Shown: positions 31,640 to 43,369 of the stretch, in pieces
Layout: each line of letters begins with the position of its first letter
Position numbering within the stretch: position 1 is the stretch's first letter
The notes under the pieces: generated by a model
What the model was told of the DNA's origin: nothing
Database searches by the model: none
What the model saw: only the letters and a program-made list of their open reading frames with translations
Assembly (NCBI RefSeq): GCF_052857255.1
Contig: NC_135505.1
Coordinates: forward strand, 50,197,507 to 50,261,506
Source of the DNA: Amblyomma americanum
Lineage: Eukaryota > Arthropoda > Arachnida > Ixodida > Ixodidae
Length of the DNA stretch: 64,000 nucleotides
Reading direction: 5' to 3'
Program-made: the position numbers and the translations under genes

Positions 31640-32700
31640 ATGTTGTTTGCGTCAGTAGTGCCAAATAATATTGCCTCGGAAGTTAATCTATCGCAGATTT
31701 CTCAAGTTGTACAGATTACCAGCAGCTGCTCCTGGCCCTGATGGTGTCATTACAAAGATGTTCAAGATTCTTTATGAGGAGTCCGACTCCTTATTGCACC
31801 TCATAAACTACTCCATAAAACACGCTTGGATACCTCCAGAGTGGCAGCTGGCCAAGGTGTTTCCTTTGCTGAAAAATCAAGGTGGAGGCTATGAATTGGA
31901 TAATATTAGGCCAATTTCTTTAGCATCTAACGTAGTAAAATAATAGAAAGAGTGTTACTAATTCGGGTTGCAGCCTTCGTGGACAGCAAAAATATACTCA
32001 GCCCGTGTCAACACGAATTCCGGCCACGGTGTTCGATATGGAATGTACAGTACTCACGGATTGAAATAGGACATTCGGGAGCGCGTGGCCGTCGCTTCAT
32101 GGAGTGCCGCCCGTAGACGCTCATGAAACCAAGGTGGTGCATTGTGGTATGGCGCGAGAGGGAGAACATCTACAAAGCAGAATTGTTCCTTCCAGTAGCC
32201 AATGAGCCGGCCTGTGGTTTACCACATGCCGCGTGGCACTGCAAGGTTAGCGCTCCGAATGTCCTATTTCAATCCGTGAGTACTGTACATGCTGATCTTG
32301 AGAGAAGAATTACCCTCGCTTGTCGTCAACGCCAGGTCTCGGCTTTGGTTACGCTAGACGTCGCCAAAGCTTACGACAGTGTTGAACACTTCATTCTAAT
32401 ACATAGGCTACAGTATCTTCAGTTTCCATATTATATAGTTGATTGGATATATGCATTCGTTTATAATAGGGAATTCTTTTGCGTTCATAATGGTTTTCAT
32501 TCAGAGGGGTACAAACAAACGAGAGGTGTACCGCAAAGAGCTGTTCTTTCTCCTGTGCTCTTTAATATTCTGTTGAGCTCAATCCCTCTCCATTGACATG
32601 TACGCACTTACGTCTATGCGGAAGACATTGCGTTTTTTGCGGCTGCGCCGTATATACATTCTCTGCATGGTCTGTGGCAGTAATATCTGAGTACACTTAA
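31640..32700 (+). pseudogene. LINE-1 reverse transcriptase, split by a MITE
   Basis: RT of the I-clade LINE. RLPAAAPGPDGVITKMFKIL (fingers), PPEWQLAKVFPLLKN, NIRPISLASNVVK, then the EFRPRCSIWN region at 32,015-32,045 cut by the 238-bp MITE. It resumes at VHADLERRITLACRQRQVSA, LVTLDVAKAYDSVEHFILIH (first catalytic D intact), KQTRGVPQRAVLSPVLFNIL and, after a stop, YVYAEDIAFFAA. The Y-x-D-D is YAED at 32,615-32,626, so the first aspartate of the pair is E. Downstream 32,700-33,250 holds degraded thumb sequence (YLKYLGVIYDENS near 32,826). Confidence 0.92.
32046..32287. mobile_element. Tc1/mariner-type MITE with TA duplication
   Basis: A 238-bp insertion (32,048-32,285) between two blocks of LINE-1 RT. 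The ends are inverted repeats of about 37 bp: CAGTACTCACGGATTGAAAT... at the left and its inverse at 32,249-32,285, identical except for one extra G. Both ends are flanked by TA (32,046-32,047 and 32,286-32,287). CAGT-initial ends and TA duplication are the Tc1/mariner signature. It encodes nothing, so it depends on a transposase elsewhere. Confidence 0.9.
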
Positions 32701-33249
32701 GCACTGGCTGAACAGCTTACAGCTGAAGTTAAATGTTAGCATATGCGCATCCTTGTTTTCCCTCTACAGAATCCTGTAGTGGTCTCTCTCACTTGTCACT
32801 TACAACCAATAACGCAGGTTCACTATCTAAAATACCTAGGCGTTATTTATGACGAGAACTCACCTATCGATCCCACATTGACCATGTAGCGGTGAAGGGG
32901 GGTTCGTGCTATGGGCATGTTGCGTTGACGGTGTTGACGGTGTTGTACCGGTACGGCATGCGAAGTGATACGCTATTAATTGTTTACAAAATGTATGCCA
33001 GGCGAATTTTGGAATTTGGATCTGTGTTGTTTTGAGGCTCGGCTACATAAAAACTTCGTCCTCGCGTTCCTTTAGAGAAGGAAGCACTTCAGATGTGCCT
33101 CGGCCTCCGAAAATTAGTGGCTACTAATGTGCTGTATCTTGAAGACAGCATTCTCCCTCTCTTACCAAACAGTCTACGAATCTCATTTCCACCGCTCACA
33201 AAGCATTTTCTGTACCAGCCGACCTTTTTTTTAGTGCGCTCTTGTCTCG

Positions 33250-34265
33250 TTTTTAAACCCCACAGGCAGTGCTTGTAAAAAGATTACTTGAGGATTTAGA
33301 TGTGAAAATTATTCCATCCTTTTTTCTCTTGCAGAGGGCCCGCTTTTCACGTTTTTTCCACGATATTTACCCTCAAAATGCAAAACTTTTGCCATTCTGG
33401 ATTCTAAATGGTATACTAAAAAATCATCTAAGGACCATACCTACTAATATTGTAATAGAAACCGACGCATCGCAGAGCAATGAAAATGTAGGTGTGGGAA
33501 TATTCAGTTCACATTTAGACTGGTCAGTTTGACTGCGGCTTCTGGATTTCACCCCTCTTTTTCAAGCAGAGTTCTGGCAGTAGTACTTGCCCTGCGCAAG
33601 CTACACCCCTCTAATACCGCCGTGGCAGTAAGTACCGAGTCTTTACCTCTGTGTTCGTCCCTCGCCGCACATGTTGAGGGTCCCATTTTCTGTACATTCT
33701 TGTCCCTGCATCCTCCGCATTTGAGTCTTGTTCATTTAGTATGGGTTCCCGGTCACAGCAGTGTGACAGGTAATGAGATTTCTGGTACGCTCGCAAAGTC
33801 TTCCCTAAGAGGCCTCGTGTTGCGTATCATCCCGGCGACAGCCTGTATTACAGCATCTACGTTTCGGCGACTTGCGCTTTTAAGCACTCTAGACAGAACA
33901 GTTGTAACATCGGCGGATTATCAGCACCTCAGATATTCTTGGAATATTCAAGTTGTCGATCTCTGACGAGGCTGCGGTGCCGTATACCTCCCTTAAGTTT
34001 CTATTTACACAGGTCGGGTTTGGCGCTTTCTGCCTTTTGTGCATTTTGCCGTGAGCCTGAATCTACTGAACATGTTTTGTTCTCTTGTCGCCGATACACC
34101 TCTTCAAGAAGAAAGTTGCTGGAGGAAGCCTTGCGGCCTTTTGGCCTTAGTTTAAGCCGCCCGCTCTTGCTACCATTTAGTGCCACCACATTCGGGTTCA
34201 GCCACAGATCTGTTTGTACCGCTGTTCAAAATTTTCTGCTACAATCTCACCGACTGCCGTGCTAA
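33250..34265 (+). pseudogene. LINE-1 RNase H and C-terminal region
   Basis: Terminal RNase H of an I-clade LINE. IVIETDASQSNENVGVGIFS holds the first catalytic D. After a stop, SSRVLAVVLALRKLHPS, VAVSTESLPLCSSLAAH (D-to-E or shifted) and LVHLVWVPGHSSVTGNEISG (the family's WVPGH....NE.AD) follow. The C-terminus has TRLRCRIPPLSFYLHRSG and AFCREPESTEHVLFSCRRYT, the CCHC-like tail of I elements, then a terminal stop near 34,265. Frame changes at 33,530 and 33,960 break it. Confidence 0.9.
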
Positions 34266-34320
34266 GGGTTGCAAAACTTTCTCTCCTCTCAATTATTACA
34301 TTTTGGCTTAATAATTCTGT

Positions 34321-35731
34321 TCCATGCAGTTCCTCTCTTTAATATTAATATTATAATTACTAATTTTGAAGACAAATCTTTCATCCCTTTTCTGTTCATG
34401 AGGAAGAATAATCCGGTGTAGCTTTCTAGCGTGCTTTTCATTTTAACTACCTGAATACAGGTGAATAATCACAAGATTCCTGGCCTATGCCCCAGTGTGA
34501 GTATGTGCCACCTTTTGATAGGCTAACAACAACCACAACAGTTATGCTTGAGGCGTGATCAGTTGCGGCGAGAGTATAGTGGTCTCGAGCAACAGCCGCT
34601 GGCTCTTTCAGAATTGCCAGTGAAGTAGTCCTTTCGCAGTACAATAATCAAGTCTGCTGCCAAGTCAAAGTTAAACATTGCAGTGCAGTAATGTACATCT
34701 ACAGTAGGCATCCTATTCTCTCTAGTGTTAGATGGTATTAGCTACAAGAAATCAGTCTCGCATGACGGTGATCTCGTGGGATGAATTCAGCTCTATGCGC
34801 ATCATGAAGAAGTCCCCGTCCTAATGCCACGTCTTTCACGTGACTTTAAATGCCGAGGCCACAATTTTCTGCGCTTTCCGTTGCCTCTGGAGTCAAAGTG
34901 GTTGACTTGAACAACGGATGTCTTCTTTGACTGAGCAACCATCAGACGCGAGTTTTAGTCCGTATGTGTACTTTTCCTTCATAAATGGCCTATGACACCA
35001 CGAACTGGACTTGCACAGCTGAATGGTACACCATGCTTATAATGTTTTACACCGTGTGGTACACGTCCAGATGCATTTTTTACACTTAGTTATCTGATAC
35101 AATTGATGTGCAGCGGCCATATCAGTGTGAGATTTAAAATGAGCTGAAGTTTGAATAACAGAACAGAACTGGCCACCGTAGTGCATAATGTTGCCACCGT
35201 TTTCTATATCAATATACCAATTAACTCTCAGCTGTCAAGCCAGAAATACTGCGCGGCAACTGACTTGTTAGGCAGCGTAGAATGCCTAAAATCTCTTACT
35301 GCGGACACAATGCGATTTCAAACTGTACCCCACAACGTATAAACGTAGAAGCTTACGTAATGAGGATGGCCTCACAGTGCTGTTCGAGGAATTCAATGGA
35401 ACTATAATGCATTACGTAGGTCTTATTGATATAAGAAAAGGCGGGCGCTTGCTCTTCCTGCTTATAGCCAGTCGCAGCGCTGTTTTTGTATTCATAGATG
35501 TACCAACCAGCTGAGCTTCCCGTTTCACTGAAGAAAAAGAGATACGACATATACAGAGGCAAAGCGCGGGCAGCTGCATAGCTACAGCGGTATAGCGGAG
35601 CTTTGAGGGCTAGCTGTAAGATTCCTGATCAATAATATTATACCTATAAGCATAGAGGAATTATGCATCATTGAGAAATGCTTCTAATAAATCTTAATAG
35701 GAAGGAGATGCTGAATGTTGTAGAAGCCTAC
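34321..35731. other. No recognised feature
   Basis: Unassigned AT-rich stretch. Frames are short and no known family is visible. Confidence 0.3.
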
Positions 35732-36555
35732 TGCTAGGGAAGGAGCTTCAACCCCACCGTTGACCCCAGAGTTGGAGACGGAGGGACCCATGATTTGACT
35801 GACTCGTTCAGCTCCGCAGGTCTTGGCTCCGAAGGACGTTTTCGGGCTCCGTTAAGAAGGAAACTGTACAGAAGGTTTATTTTACATATTTACAATCGGG
35901 ATAGGAGTGTGTGGATTACAAACCACCACCCCGTTAAATTATCGTCGCATTCTCACGATCCCTCACTGGGGAATAAGGATCGGAAAATAATGTCTAAACA
36001 AGTGAAGAGATGAAGGCACTCGTGGTACCACCCACGGCAGGAGGAGGTGCTGATGGTCTGTCGCAGCTAGGTCGATGGACAGGAGGTAACAGTGCTCGAA
36101 CACTGACGCGTAGATTACGCCATGGTGACCAGGTTGATGCCTTCGTGAGGAACATCTATTCCCAAGAGGTAGAAAGAGACAAAGACGAATCGAACACTAG
36201 CGCGACGATGTTACCACAGCTTGCAAGTGGCCGACCCCGTGGGAATCGAATGTCCAGCCGACTCCCAGCAGGTGCATGTACATCTTTTCACCTCCCCACC
36301 TGTTGTCCGAGAAGTTGGAACACCGTCGATGTCGCAGCCGTCTTTCAATTATCCCCAGCGTTACCGTTGAATAGCATCACTACGTCCAGCGAGCAGAGGC
36401 AGACACGGCCACCTGGCACCGCCATTGACGCAGCTACAGCAACCACTGCCTCGGCGTACATCAGACCAAGTCGCGCATGCCATTGTGATGACGCATTAAC
36501 CTTCACGTAGGTCTTTTACGAGATTCTCGCAGTTCCGAGTTTTTCGAACTTAACA
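35732..36555 (-). repeat. LTR-like direct repeat, left (3') copy
   Basis: 824 bp, similar end to end to 44,061-44,872 with many substitutions. Shared landmarks include TCCGAAGGACGTT, CCGTTAAGAAGGAAACTGTA, ATTTACATATTTAC and GCGACGATGTTACCACAGCT. On the minus strand it starts TGTTAAGTTCG. A 166-codon plus frame inside (36,010-36,510) is a by-product of the repeat, as the other copy does not keep it open. Confidence 0.8.
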
Positions 36556-39064
36556 GCTCCTCCGCAGCCCGAAAATCTCGAATGGCCAGCGTTGGTGACC
36601 GTTGGGCAGGAAGAGATATTGCTAGAATCGTTCTGAAGGGCTAGCTTTGAGAAATGTCATCAAAACTCGGACATTCATCAAAGGAAGGCGTCAGTAGACA
36701 GGGCACTGCCGCACAAACAATGCGTCGGAATTCGCCAAGATTAACCAAGCTTTTATGCAATGCCAATGCATTGTAAGAGTGAAATTTGAACTGAAACTTT
36801 TCCAGTTGACAGCAATAGTCGCTGACAAAACGGGAGGCTACGTGCACCCTCAAACCCGCCAAGGTCAAACCGCCGCTTTGCACGATTAAGGAGTGGTCTG
36901 TGAAAGCTTTCAGTTCTACCACTAAAGCTTCTTTAAAAACGCAAAGCATGGAAGACCTCAATACCCTCTGTCAAATCAAAGACACTAAGTTCAAAATTTT
37001 CATCAGCTTGAGTAAATATTGGCCGAGAAGTTTGCCATATGGAAGTTGAGACTACATTTAAAAGAGGTGATATATTTCTGCGTTCTGTTGTTCAAGGAGC
37101 GTACCCATACACTATTCTCTGTCAGATTCTTTCCAATAGACCCTATGGACACTATGGGCTAACCGTTATAAACGCAGTGCAAAACCGCACCTCAAACGCA
37201 GTCGACAGACACCTTGAATTGTCAGTTCTCATCAGTTGCCAAAGCATCACATTCTCTCTTCACATGACAGTTCACTATACATGTGACAGTGATGTAAGCT
37301 TTTGGCAACCAGAGCTAACTACTTTCCACTTTTTGTCTTCTTTTCTTAAATGATAAAGGCCACTAAAAATAAGTTCCTGATTCTACCAAATTACTCACCA
37401 GAACCAAACAAAATTCTAACTGCCCCTGAGCCATAGCTTTTCCTCGCGTGTTCAAACAAGGCAACCTCTTGTTCGAATGTTCAAAAAACAAACAATAAGC
37501 ACAAGTTCTCTCTCATGTTCCGGGAATAACTTTCGCGCCCTTCGGCGTTGCGTCTTTCTGACCTTCCCTCTGTCACGCATCTCTCCGGAGAACACTCGGA
37601 CCGAAAGAATGGACTAGGTAGCGGGTGTACCCACACAAACGCACATTTAATACTCCCTACGTGAAGCACACACTAGAACACAAAACTTACAAAACACAAA
37701 GACTATAAATACACACGACCCGGGCACACTGCTACTAGCGTCTACTACTAGTGTTCTACTATTAGCGGACGGCGTTCGTGCTCACGGTTCGTTCGGTGTG
37801 GCTGCGGCGTTGTATGGATCCAGTAGGCGGCGTCCAGGCGGCGTTCGCCGTGCTTGGACTGGCATCGCTGGCGGCGTCGCTGGCTGCCTCGTACAAGCTC
37901 CCGGCTCAATGCGCCCGTGGAGGTGATGCCGGTGTTGTTGGCGTTGGGGGCACCACCCGGATGGGTGGAAACAGCGCTGGAGACACCACTGGCCGTAGCA
38001 GGTGGTAGCGTCCTCCGTTGACTCCCCGAAGCGGGCTCAGGCACGGCAGGAGTCCACGATGCGATGCCGTAGAACGCGAGCCCACCGGAGCAATAGCCGG
38101 CGTCGCTCTCTTCCAGCCGATGTGTACCTGACCCGCCGGAGCCTCAGCTACTCTGCTGTTCCCCCCGTGCCTCGCTCTCACTCGCCCTTTTATAGCCTCG
38201 GTGTTAGTCCACGTAAGCCTTGTCGTCGTCTTCTTCACGTCTACACCAGTCATCTTTCTCCACATCGCGCAATTATTCTCCACCAATCATCTCGCTCCAC
38301 CTCACCGAATGCTTCTTCTTCCTCTTCTTTATTCTTCGGTTAATTCAAGTCGTCTTCTTCACACCATTTTCCTTTAAAATTTAATTTAGGCTCGTTAATA
38401 TATGTGACAACCTCGAGCCGCGGAGGGGCGACGAATGCCGACACCCGTAGCCTTTGTCACTCCTTCACACCGGTCTCGGTGGCCCGTCCTGACAATCTTA
38501 TATTCTCGGTAACAAGCGTAGTGCCGGACCCTTCAATACTGCAATGGTCTGCGAGCAAGACGACTGCCTGCGCCCGTTTCACACTTTGAGCAAGTTATTG
38601 TGTTTTCCTCATGACCCGTCTGCAAACACACCAGACACAAGCGATTTTCCGGTGTCTTTTCTTGTAGCCTTGCGCCGCAAACATGACGTGGTGGCTATCG
38701 ACATCGTTTTTTTTCGCCTGGATATCGTCTCACACATTTTACAGCAAACGCGTGCCTTAGAGTTTCTGCAGTAAGATTTGTTCGCTGTTATTTTTATTCT
38801 GCTTTTCCAAGAAGCAGATGCTCCGTTTCTAGACGGACGACTTACTGTCGTGCTTAATGCTTTTTTGTTAAGACAACACGATAATGCTATCTATGCACGT
38901 CGCGGCCTTTGTGTGCGCTGATCGCCTATTTCTTTTTAGAGGACATTTTCCTGTCATTTTGGAGGGTTTGTTCCTCGGCCTATCAGCATGCGTTGCATAA
39001 TCGGAATATACTCTCTGATACGCAATTCGCTTCTTTTTTCGAGCCTTTCGAACAACCCTATCTT
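36556..39064. other. Unassigned; GC-rich then pyrimidine-rich segment
   Basis: No protein family recognised. 37,690-38,160 is GC-rich with a TATAAATA at about 37,705, and 38,160-38,400 is pyrimidine-rich and ends near TTAATATATGTGACA. This could be another solo LTR, but no second copy exists in the window. Frames at 36,641-36,961 (minus) and 37,039-37,353 (plus) are open but resemble nothing I know. Confidence 0.3.
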
Positions 39065-39304
39065 TCAGTGCAGTGACAGCGCTGCTAACTCTAGATAAGA
39101 GCCTTGCATTTCTTTCTGCTCCGGTAATAGAGCGCTCGTCTCGTCTATTTGCTGCGAGCTTCCCGCGTGCACCTTGGGATCAACAACCAACTCCTTTTGT
39201 TTCCCATACCCACTAATCGTAGACCTCTCTCCGGGTTGGCGAACAACCTCGTTCGCGTCGCAGCTGCGCAATAACTCCAAGCAATCGACCTGCGGACATT
39301 GCAC
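39065..39304 (-). CDS. Hypothetical charged frame, possible Gag continuation
   Basis: A 79-codon frame, rich in Q, E and S (SQQIDETSALLPEQKEMQGS), lying just downstream in minus orientation of the charged frame at 39,532-40,155. It may be a further piece of the same Gag-like protein. Nothing diagnostic is present. Confidence 0.25.
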   Translation of the reverse strand: MQCPQVDCLELLRSCDANEVVRQPGERSTISGYGKQKELVVDPKVHAGSSQQIDETSALLPEQKEMQGSYLELAALSLH

Positions 39305-39531
39305 TGCCTCTGGATTCTGCGCCTCATACCAATGAGGATCGTCCTGCCTGCCTTTGAGCTCGTTTGGCTGATCTTTGTCGTATTATACCTGGAAGTGACA
39401 CTATTCTGCTATGTACAGTGGGCACTTTTTAAGGCTAGCTGCAATTTCATCTTCTGAACCTGTAGATTCGGGCACCTGTGCCTTTTGTCTTTTCAAGCCC
39501 GTACCGCTTGGACACCCGAACAAACTTTTTT

Positions 39532-40155
39532 TCATGGCGTCACTCTTACCCAACTCGTCAACGGTGTGGCGTGCTCTTCTCTTAAGCTCTCGGCTCGGGT
39601 GCTCCCATTTTCTGCTTTACCTCTTTGAAGGTCGCACGCTTGCATTGTACCCTGTTTCATGTCAGCGTGTTGACCCGGTTTGAAAATTGCTTCGCGTGCC
39701 TTTTTCGTACTCTCTGATGTCAGACGCTCCCCGTTTCCTGCGTCACCTTCTTTCCGAGCAGACGCTTGCATTGGTTCCTTCATCCTGGCGTCGCGTCGAT
39801 CCAGCTCGGCAACGGTCTTTATAGCTTCTTCGGAACCTGTCTCAAGAGTTTTCGTGTTTCGTTTCCGCCCGCGCCGATTAAGCGACTGTTTCGCATTCAC
39901 AACATTGAGATCTTTACACTCCGCGATAGTCTGATGCTTGGCGGTTTCTCTCTGGGTAGAAGCCGCGTCGTGCCTAAATGGCTCCCTCACTCTACCATCG
40001 AAGTGCATCAGGCCGCTTAGGATCTCAGCATTTTCAGTACCTGCTTCGGTCGAAGTTCCGCATCCTTCATTCTGGACGGCGCCGCTTCGCATTTTAAGTT
40101 CAAGCTCCAATCGCTTTATTTCATTTTCTTGTTGTTTTTGTTGCCTTCGTGACAT
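39532..40155 (-). CDS. Gag-like coiled-coil frame
   Basis: A 207-codon minus frame starting with a real ATG: MSRRQQKQQENEIKRLELEL. The first 25 residues have heptad leucines and alternating charges, as in the N-terminus of Gag proteins of some gypsy elements. The rest is very hydrophilic, with repeated E, K, R and T. Upstream, CCCTGGCAAATCCCCC could be a primer-binding type sequence. It sits in the interior of the LTR-flanked region. No CCHC knuckle or capsid motif is visible, so the Gag assignment is tentative. Confidence 0.4.
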   Translation of the reverse strand: MSRRQQKQQENEIKRLELELKMRSGAVQNEGCGTSTEAGTENAEILSGLMHFDGRVREPFRHDAASTQRETAKHQTIAECKDLNVVNAKQSLNRRGRKRNTKTLETGSEEAIKTVAELDRRDARMKEPMQASARKEGDAGNGERLTSESTKKAREAIFKPGQHADMKQGTMQACDLQRGKAENGSTRAESLREEHATPLTSWVRVTP

Positions 40156-40508
40156 GGCACGTACCCACGACGGGGGATTTGCCAGGGTTCAGTAGGGAGA
40201 CACCATAGAATAGGGTAAACTGGTCCCTAGCAAATGATTGTTCTTTGGGTGAAATTTCAGAGTAATAAAACGAAAAGGAAAACAAAATATCGAGAGAAAT
40301 TACCTTAGAAATAAATACATTAAAATACCCAAACGATCTTTTACTTGAGGATATTTTGTAAACAATTAGGATGGGAATCTCCCGGTAGCTTTATGTAATT
40401 GTGTAGGTATTCGCGAACATGATCCGATGTAAAACCACCTGTTGCTCACGCCGAAAGAGAGGAGGAGGGGAACCGACAAAGTGAGTCCTCAATTTGTAAT
40501 GGGAATGT

Positions 40509-41491
40509 CTAGGTGTGCCCTCTTTTGATGTGCAAGCTTCCGTTAAGAGAGTAGGAAATGCTCCAATGTTTCGACTTCACCGCAAGCCTCACAAAGGTTT
40601 GTGGGACTGAACCCGCATCTACATAGTGAAGATTTAAAAGTGGAATCCTGCACCGCATTAGTGTCATCGCTAACTCACACTGCCGGGTTTTACATGCATG
40701 AGTCTTCCATGGGTACATGAGAGGTTGGTAGTCAACAGAAGAGAGGAAGGGATCGTTGCACGTCGCGGTTATAAACTGAAAACGCTGAAAACAAGTCATT
40801 TCGAAAAGAACAATAGTAATGACGCTACAGGCGACAGGTGCATTTAGAGCTGATTTTGCCAAAAGGCCTGCTGCTTCATTTTGTAAAATACCACAGTGAC
40901 CTGGTACCCAAACGAAGCGAACCTCTTTCACCCATCCAGGAATAAAAAACTTTAGCGAGCGTCTCCAAAAGCTTTTCGTGCGGACACCAATGCCAACAGA
41001 ACTTAGTGAAAAGATGAGAGGAATATCACCTCTGAAACAGTTGTGGGAATTTTCAAACCAGCCAGACAAATAGCCATAAACTCTGCTAGAAATATGGTTG
41101 TGTAATCCGGGACTCCTGCCGAAAAGCTCCATGGGAGAGACTCTGAAAAATTACCAACCGCTGCCCTCTTGTCGGCCCCAGACGCATCTTTAGCAATCAA
41201 AGTATGGTGCGGGAAATGGGCAAGGTGATCAAAGAGGAGTGCAGTTATTGTCCTTGCAGGCAGATACTTCGCATTAGGTGGGAAAATAAAATCAAAACCA
41301 CTAAACACAGGGAACATTGCCCAACCAACTCTGCATACAAAATTGAGATCCACAACAATGTTCGATAAAATGTTCTGGGTAAAAAAAACTTGAGGAAGGC
41401 GGTACCTTGGCCAATGAGGAGTGAGAACGATGGCTGGGTGCGAGACAAAAATAGGTGTAGCCACACCAGGAGCCGAAGTATTTTCCCCCAA
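40509..41491 (-). pseudogene. LINE-2 RNase H and C-terminal region
   Basis: Minus-strand pieces. The frame from 41,491 holds TLIAKDASGADKRAAVGNFS, where the family has TDAS, and FLAEFMAICLAGLKIPTTVS. The frame to 40,509 holds KEVRFVWVPGHCGILQNEAA and GLLAKSALNAP (the WVPGH motif of LINE RNase H), then QCELAMTLMRCRIPLLNLHY and a weak Cys tail. A shift around 41,010-41,130 separates the two frames. Inactive. Confidence 0.88.
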
Positions 41492-41699
41492 AAGTCCTGA
41501 AAGTTAAAAGGAGAAAACGGGAGTTAAGGACTGGAATCTAGAATCTAGGTGCAGAACTGTGCTGGAAACTGATTAAGGGAGACCTAGGCACAGGCGCAGT
41601 GAGTGCCTTTCTAGCAGCAGCAACGGATGAAGCTTATATTTAGGGAAGCCAGAAAAGAGCATCTAGATAAATTCCAAAATGGGTCTGACATTGGCTTTG

Positions 41700-42960
41700 T
41701 AAAGAAGTACAAGCGTGTCCCAGCACATACCAAATTATCTATTACTTATTCGTAGTAGCCTACCTAGTGCACGCTCACCTTTCTCAACGTTAGTCTGGAT
41801 GTGGGGCCAACAATCCATACTGGCCTCATAAATAACGCCTAGACACCTCAAAGATTCAACCTGAGGAATGCTGTTCCAGCGACAGAGTAGCGATATCTAT
41901 AGAGGCTTGTTGGTTTTAAATACTAGTACACTGCTTTTGTGCACAATTAATACCAAATTTATTGTATCCAGCCAAACCTCGAGCGCACTGAGGTAATCCT
42001 GGAGAGAGCAATATAGGGCATGAATGTGTATTGCAGATGCAAAGAAGGCTATGTTATCTGCATGAACATGTACTGTAACCTCAGGGTGTACTGGAATGTC
42101 GCACATCAGCAGATTGAATAGAAATGGCTAAAGTACAGAACCTTGCGACACGCCTCTGGTATGTGCATAGGTGTCTGAAGAGAAGGAACCGTTAAAGCTA
42201 AAGAACTGCCGTCCTGTTAAAAATTGGCGGATCTATGCATGAATGTAGTATGGCGGGTGTAATAATGCCAATTTAAAGAGAAGGATACAATATTCAGCAC
42301 TGTCGTACGCTTAAGCAATTTCAAGCGTAACTAATGCTGATTGTTCTTTCTTGCGCATAGCAAGGCGGACTCTGCTCTCCAAATCTACATGGGCAGACCA
42401 AATGGAGCATTCGCGGCGAAAGCCAATCTGGACAGAGCTCAATGCGATGACTTCTGAAACATGCGCTGATAGGCGGCTGTGCACAATTCTTTCTATGAGC
42501 TTTACCAAATTGGATGTTAGAGCTATCGGCCGAACGTTATCAAAATGGAAGCCTTTCTTTGTATGTTTTAAGGACAATATTATTTTCGCCATCTTCCAGG
42601 AGTGCGGCAACCACGCAGTTTGCAATGATGTATTGACCAGTTCGAAGAGGTCTTGAGTGAAGTCTTGCGCTAAGATTTTCAACACACCGACCGTGACGCC
42701 ATCGCAGCCCGGAGCTTAGGATTGCATTAAAGAAACCGTAGTTAGTAGCTCAGACTAGTCAACCGCAACATAATCTGAGAAGGTGTTGGGGGCGAACAGA
42801 GGGACTCTGCGCATCTCCTGAAAACTTGATGCAACCCCTTGCGCGATTCGCTCTAACTCATCTTTCGCCTCATGTGGAGAGAGCAAAACCGAGCTGGTTA
42901 ACTGCATGGCTGAGGAGTTAACGTTCCGTTCCTTAATACGATACAAAGCCTTCCTATTTT
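41700..42960 (-). pseudogene. LINE-2 reverse transcriptase remnant
   Basis: RT pieces: 42,685-42,311 with LQTAWLPHSWKMAKIILSLK, FDNVRPIALTSNLVKLIERI, SVQIGFRRECSIWSAHVDLE and KEQSALVTLEIA (the catalytic D position is E); 42,106-41,897 with VTVHVHADNIAFFASAIHIH, where the active site Y-A-D-D is HADN (42,053-42,064). Thumb sequence follows near 41,850. Dead through stops and both active-site changes. Confidence 0.9.
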
Positions 42961-43369
42961 TGGGTTTGACAAATATGTGTTCAAATTTTGATTGTAATCA
43001 TTCTTTGCCTTTGCTGTGGTTCGTTTAAACGAGGCCGAGAAAAATTTGTAGTCAATCCAATTTTCTGGCCTCCGATTATGCGAAAGGCTCTTCCGCGTTG
43101 CTTACCGACGACGGAAAGCCGTCTCACACGCATCATTCCACTATAGGGATGGTATTTATTGCAAATAGCAGAACGCACATTGAACTGGGAACTCTCGGTT
43201 GCCTTCAAAACTGAAGAAAACACTCCCTGAGCCCTGTCGGTCTTACATGAGCAACGATGAGCAGTAAGGGAGGCGCGAGAAGGTGATTTGTAGACTGCAA
43301 GATTAATTGATTTTCGGACACAGCCATAATCTTGGATGGGGCTCACCAGTATGGTAAATCTAATTGGCA

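Larger units (their letters stand above)
29930..34320 (+). mobile_element. I-clade LINE (LINE-1 of this window)
   Basis: Non-LTR retrotransposon remnant with the I-superfamily domain order: ORF1 part, AP-type endonuclease, reverse transcriptase, RNase H and a C-terminal Cys-rich region. The terminal RNase H distinguishes the I group from CR1/Jockey. The 5' end is not fixed. The coding region ends at the stop near 34,265, followed by a short AT-rich 3' region with TTAATAATT near 34,305. The copy carries many stops, an ORF1-endonuclease internal deletion and a MITE. Confidence 0.88.
40430..43350 (-). mobile_element. I-clade LINE on minus strand (LINE-2)
   Basis: 5'-truncated I-type LINE in reverse orientation, sitting within the LTR-flanked region. 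Order on the minus strand: degraded pre-RT region (43,350-42,980), RT (42,960-41,700), RNase H and C-terminal region (41,490-40,509). The endonuclease and ORF1 were not found. Its motifs are close to those of LINE-1 at 29.9-34.3 kb (LVTLEIA against LVTLDVA). Target duplications were not found. Confidence 0.85.

Noticed and set aside
36010..36510. 166-codon frame as a possible gene
   Set aside because: It lies within the LTR-like direct repeat, and the second copy is not open in that frame.
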